Shown in pieces: positions 4,722-5,038 of a DNA stretch of 5,038 nucleotides; within the stretch, counting starts at the first letter, position 1; every line of letters begins with the position of its first letter. The notes under the pieces are model-generated. The model had not been told where the DNA came from. It saw nothing but the letters and a program-made list of their open reading frames with translations, and ran no database searches. Origin of the DNA: SUP05 sp964577715 (GTDB lineage: Bacteria > Pseudomonadota > Gammaproteobacteria > PS1 > Pseudothioglobaceae); contig CAZOAA010000059.1 of assembly GCA_964577715.1 (NCBI GenBank), forward strand, positions 1-5,038, read 5' to 3'. The translations under genes were made by a program, and so were the position numbers.

Positions 4722-5038
4722 GTGCTCTATACTCAAGATAGAACTGAGCAACGACAATTTCTAGCCAATGCATGGCAAAAATTCTTAGATAAAAAACCCT
4801 TGGACCCTCTAGAGGATCAGCTTACACAAGTTATTGCTCTTCACCCAGAATATCACGCATTAATTCAAGACATAGAATCAGACTATTTTCCAGAACAAGG
4901 TGAGGTTAACCCTTTTTTACATATTAACCTGCACTTATCCCTTAGAGAACAACTCTCAATCAATCAACCAACTGGTATTAATGACTATTATCAAAAGATA
5001 CTAAATAAAGTTAAAGATCCGCACGAGGTAGAGCACAA
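4722..5038 (+). CDS. DUF1841 family protein, 3' end cut by the window edge
   Basis: At least 105 residues are encoded before the window ends; the family is usually about 140. Recognised features are the opening LYTQDRTEQRQFLANAWQKF, then PLDPLEDQL (26-34), HPEYHALI (41-48) and the highly conserved PEQGEVNPFLHINLHLSLREQ (57-77), followed by PTGINDYY (83-90). The GTG at 4722 must be the start, because a TAA (4719-4721) directly precedes it in frame and no other plausible start codon lies before the conserved opening. A ribosome binding site is weak at best (TAAG). The biochemical function of the family is unknown to me. Frequent location beside nth in beta- and gammaproteobacteria is the only functional hint, and here the two genes are 14 bp apart. 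The protein has no signal peptide and looks cytoplasmic. Confidence 0.85.
   Translation, partial: MLYTQDRTEQRQFLANAWQKFLDKKPLDPLEDQLTQVIALHPEYHALIQDIESDYFPEQGEVNPFLHINLHLSLREQLSINQPTGINDYYQKILNKVKDPHEVEH

Overview
The window looks like a low-GC, probably marine or aquatic gammaproteobacterium. The best anchors are exodeoxyribonuclease I (sbcB), endonuclease III (nth) and a DUF1841 protein, the last being a proteobacterial family often found beside nth. All three proteins, and the cold-shock remnant, read as gammaproteobacterial. The AT-rich DNA and the lineage fit groups such as the sulfur-oxidising SUP05/Thioglobus relatives, but that placement is inference.

Layout. Positions 1-27 (minus) hold the first nine codons of a probable AbrB/MazE-type antitoxin, with a good ribosome binding site and a near-consensus promoter. 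Its promoter runs straight into a cold-shock gene on the plus strand that has lost its first ten or so codons (about 92-268). A bidirectional terminator (287-316) separates this from a minus-strand two-gene unit: a PAPS-type sulfotransferase (938-1852) followed by APS kinase cysC (339-926). Across a 96-bp divergent region with operator-like repeats lies a small XRE-family regulator (1949-2206), whose stop codon is inside a strong terminator hairpin. The 392-bp gap that follows contains a long imperfect palindrome of about 131 bp (2237-2367) and two further hairpins (2380-2408, 2485-2518). Then comes the plus-strand housekeeping block sbcB (2599-4014), nth (4075-4707) and the start of the DUF1841 gene (4722 to the window end).

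How the parts work together. CysC phosphorylates APS to PAPS, the sulfate donor that the sulfotransferase needs, so these two genes form a compact sulfation module; the acceptor is unknown. SbcB and Nth are DNA repair enzymes. The stretch from 1 to about 2600 has the look of an accessory region (antitoxin start, truncated gene, lone XRE regulator, palindromic repeats) next to a conserved chromosomal block. No clearly new multi-gene system is visible. The most unusual items are the long palindrome, the truncated csp gene joined to an antitoxin promoter, and the cysC-sulfotransferase pair with a divergent regulator.
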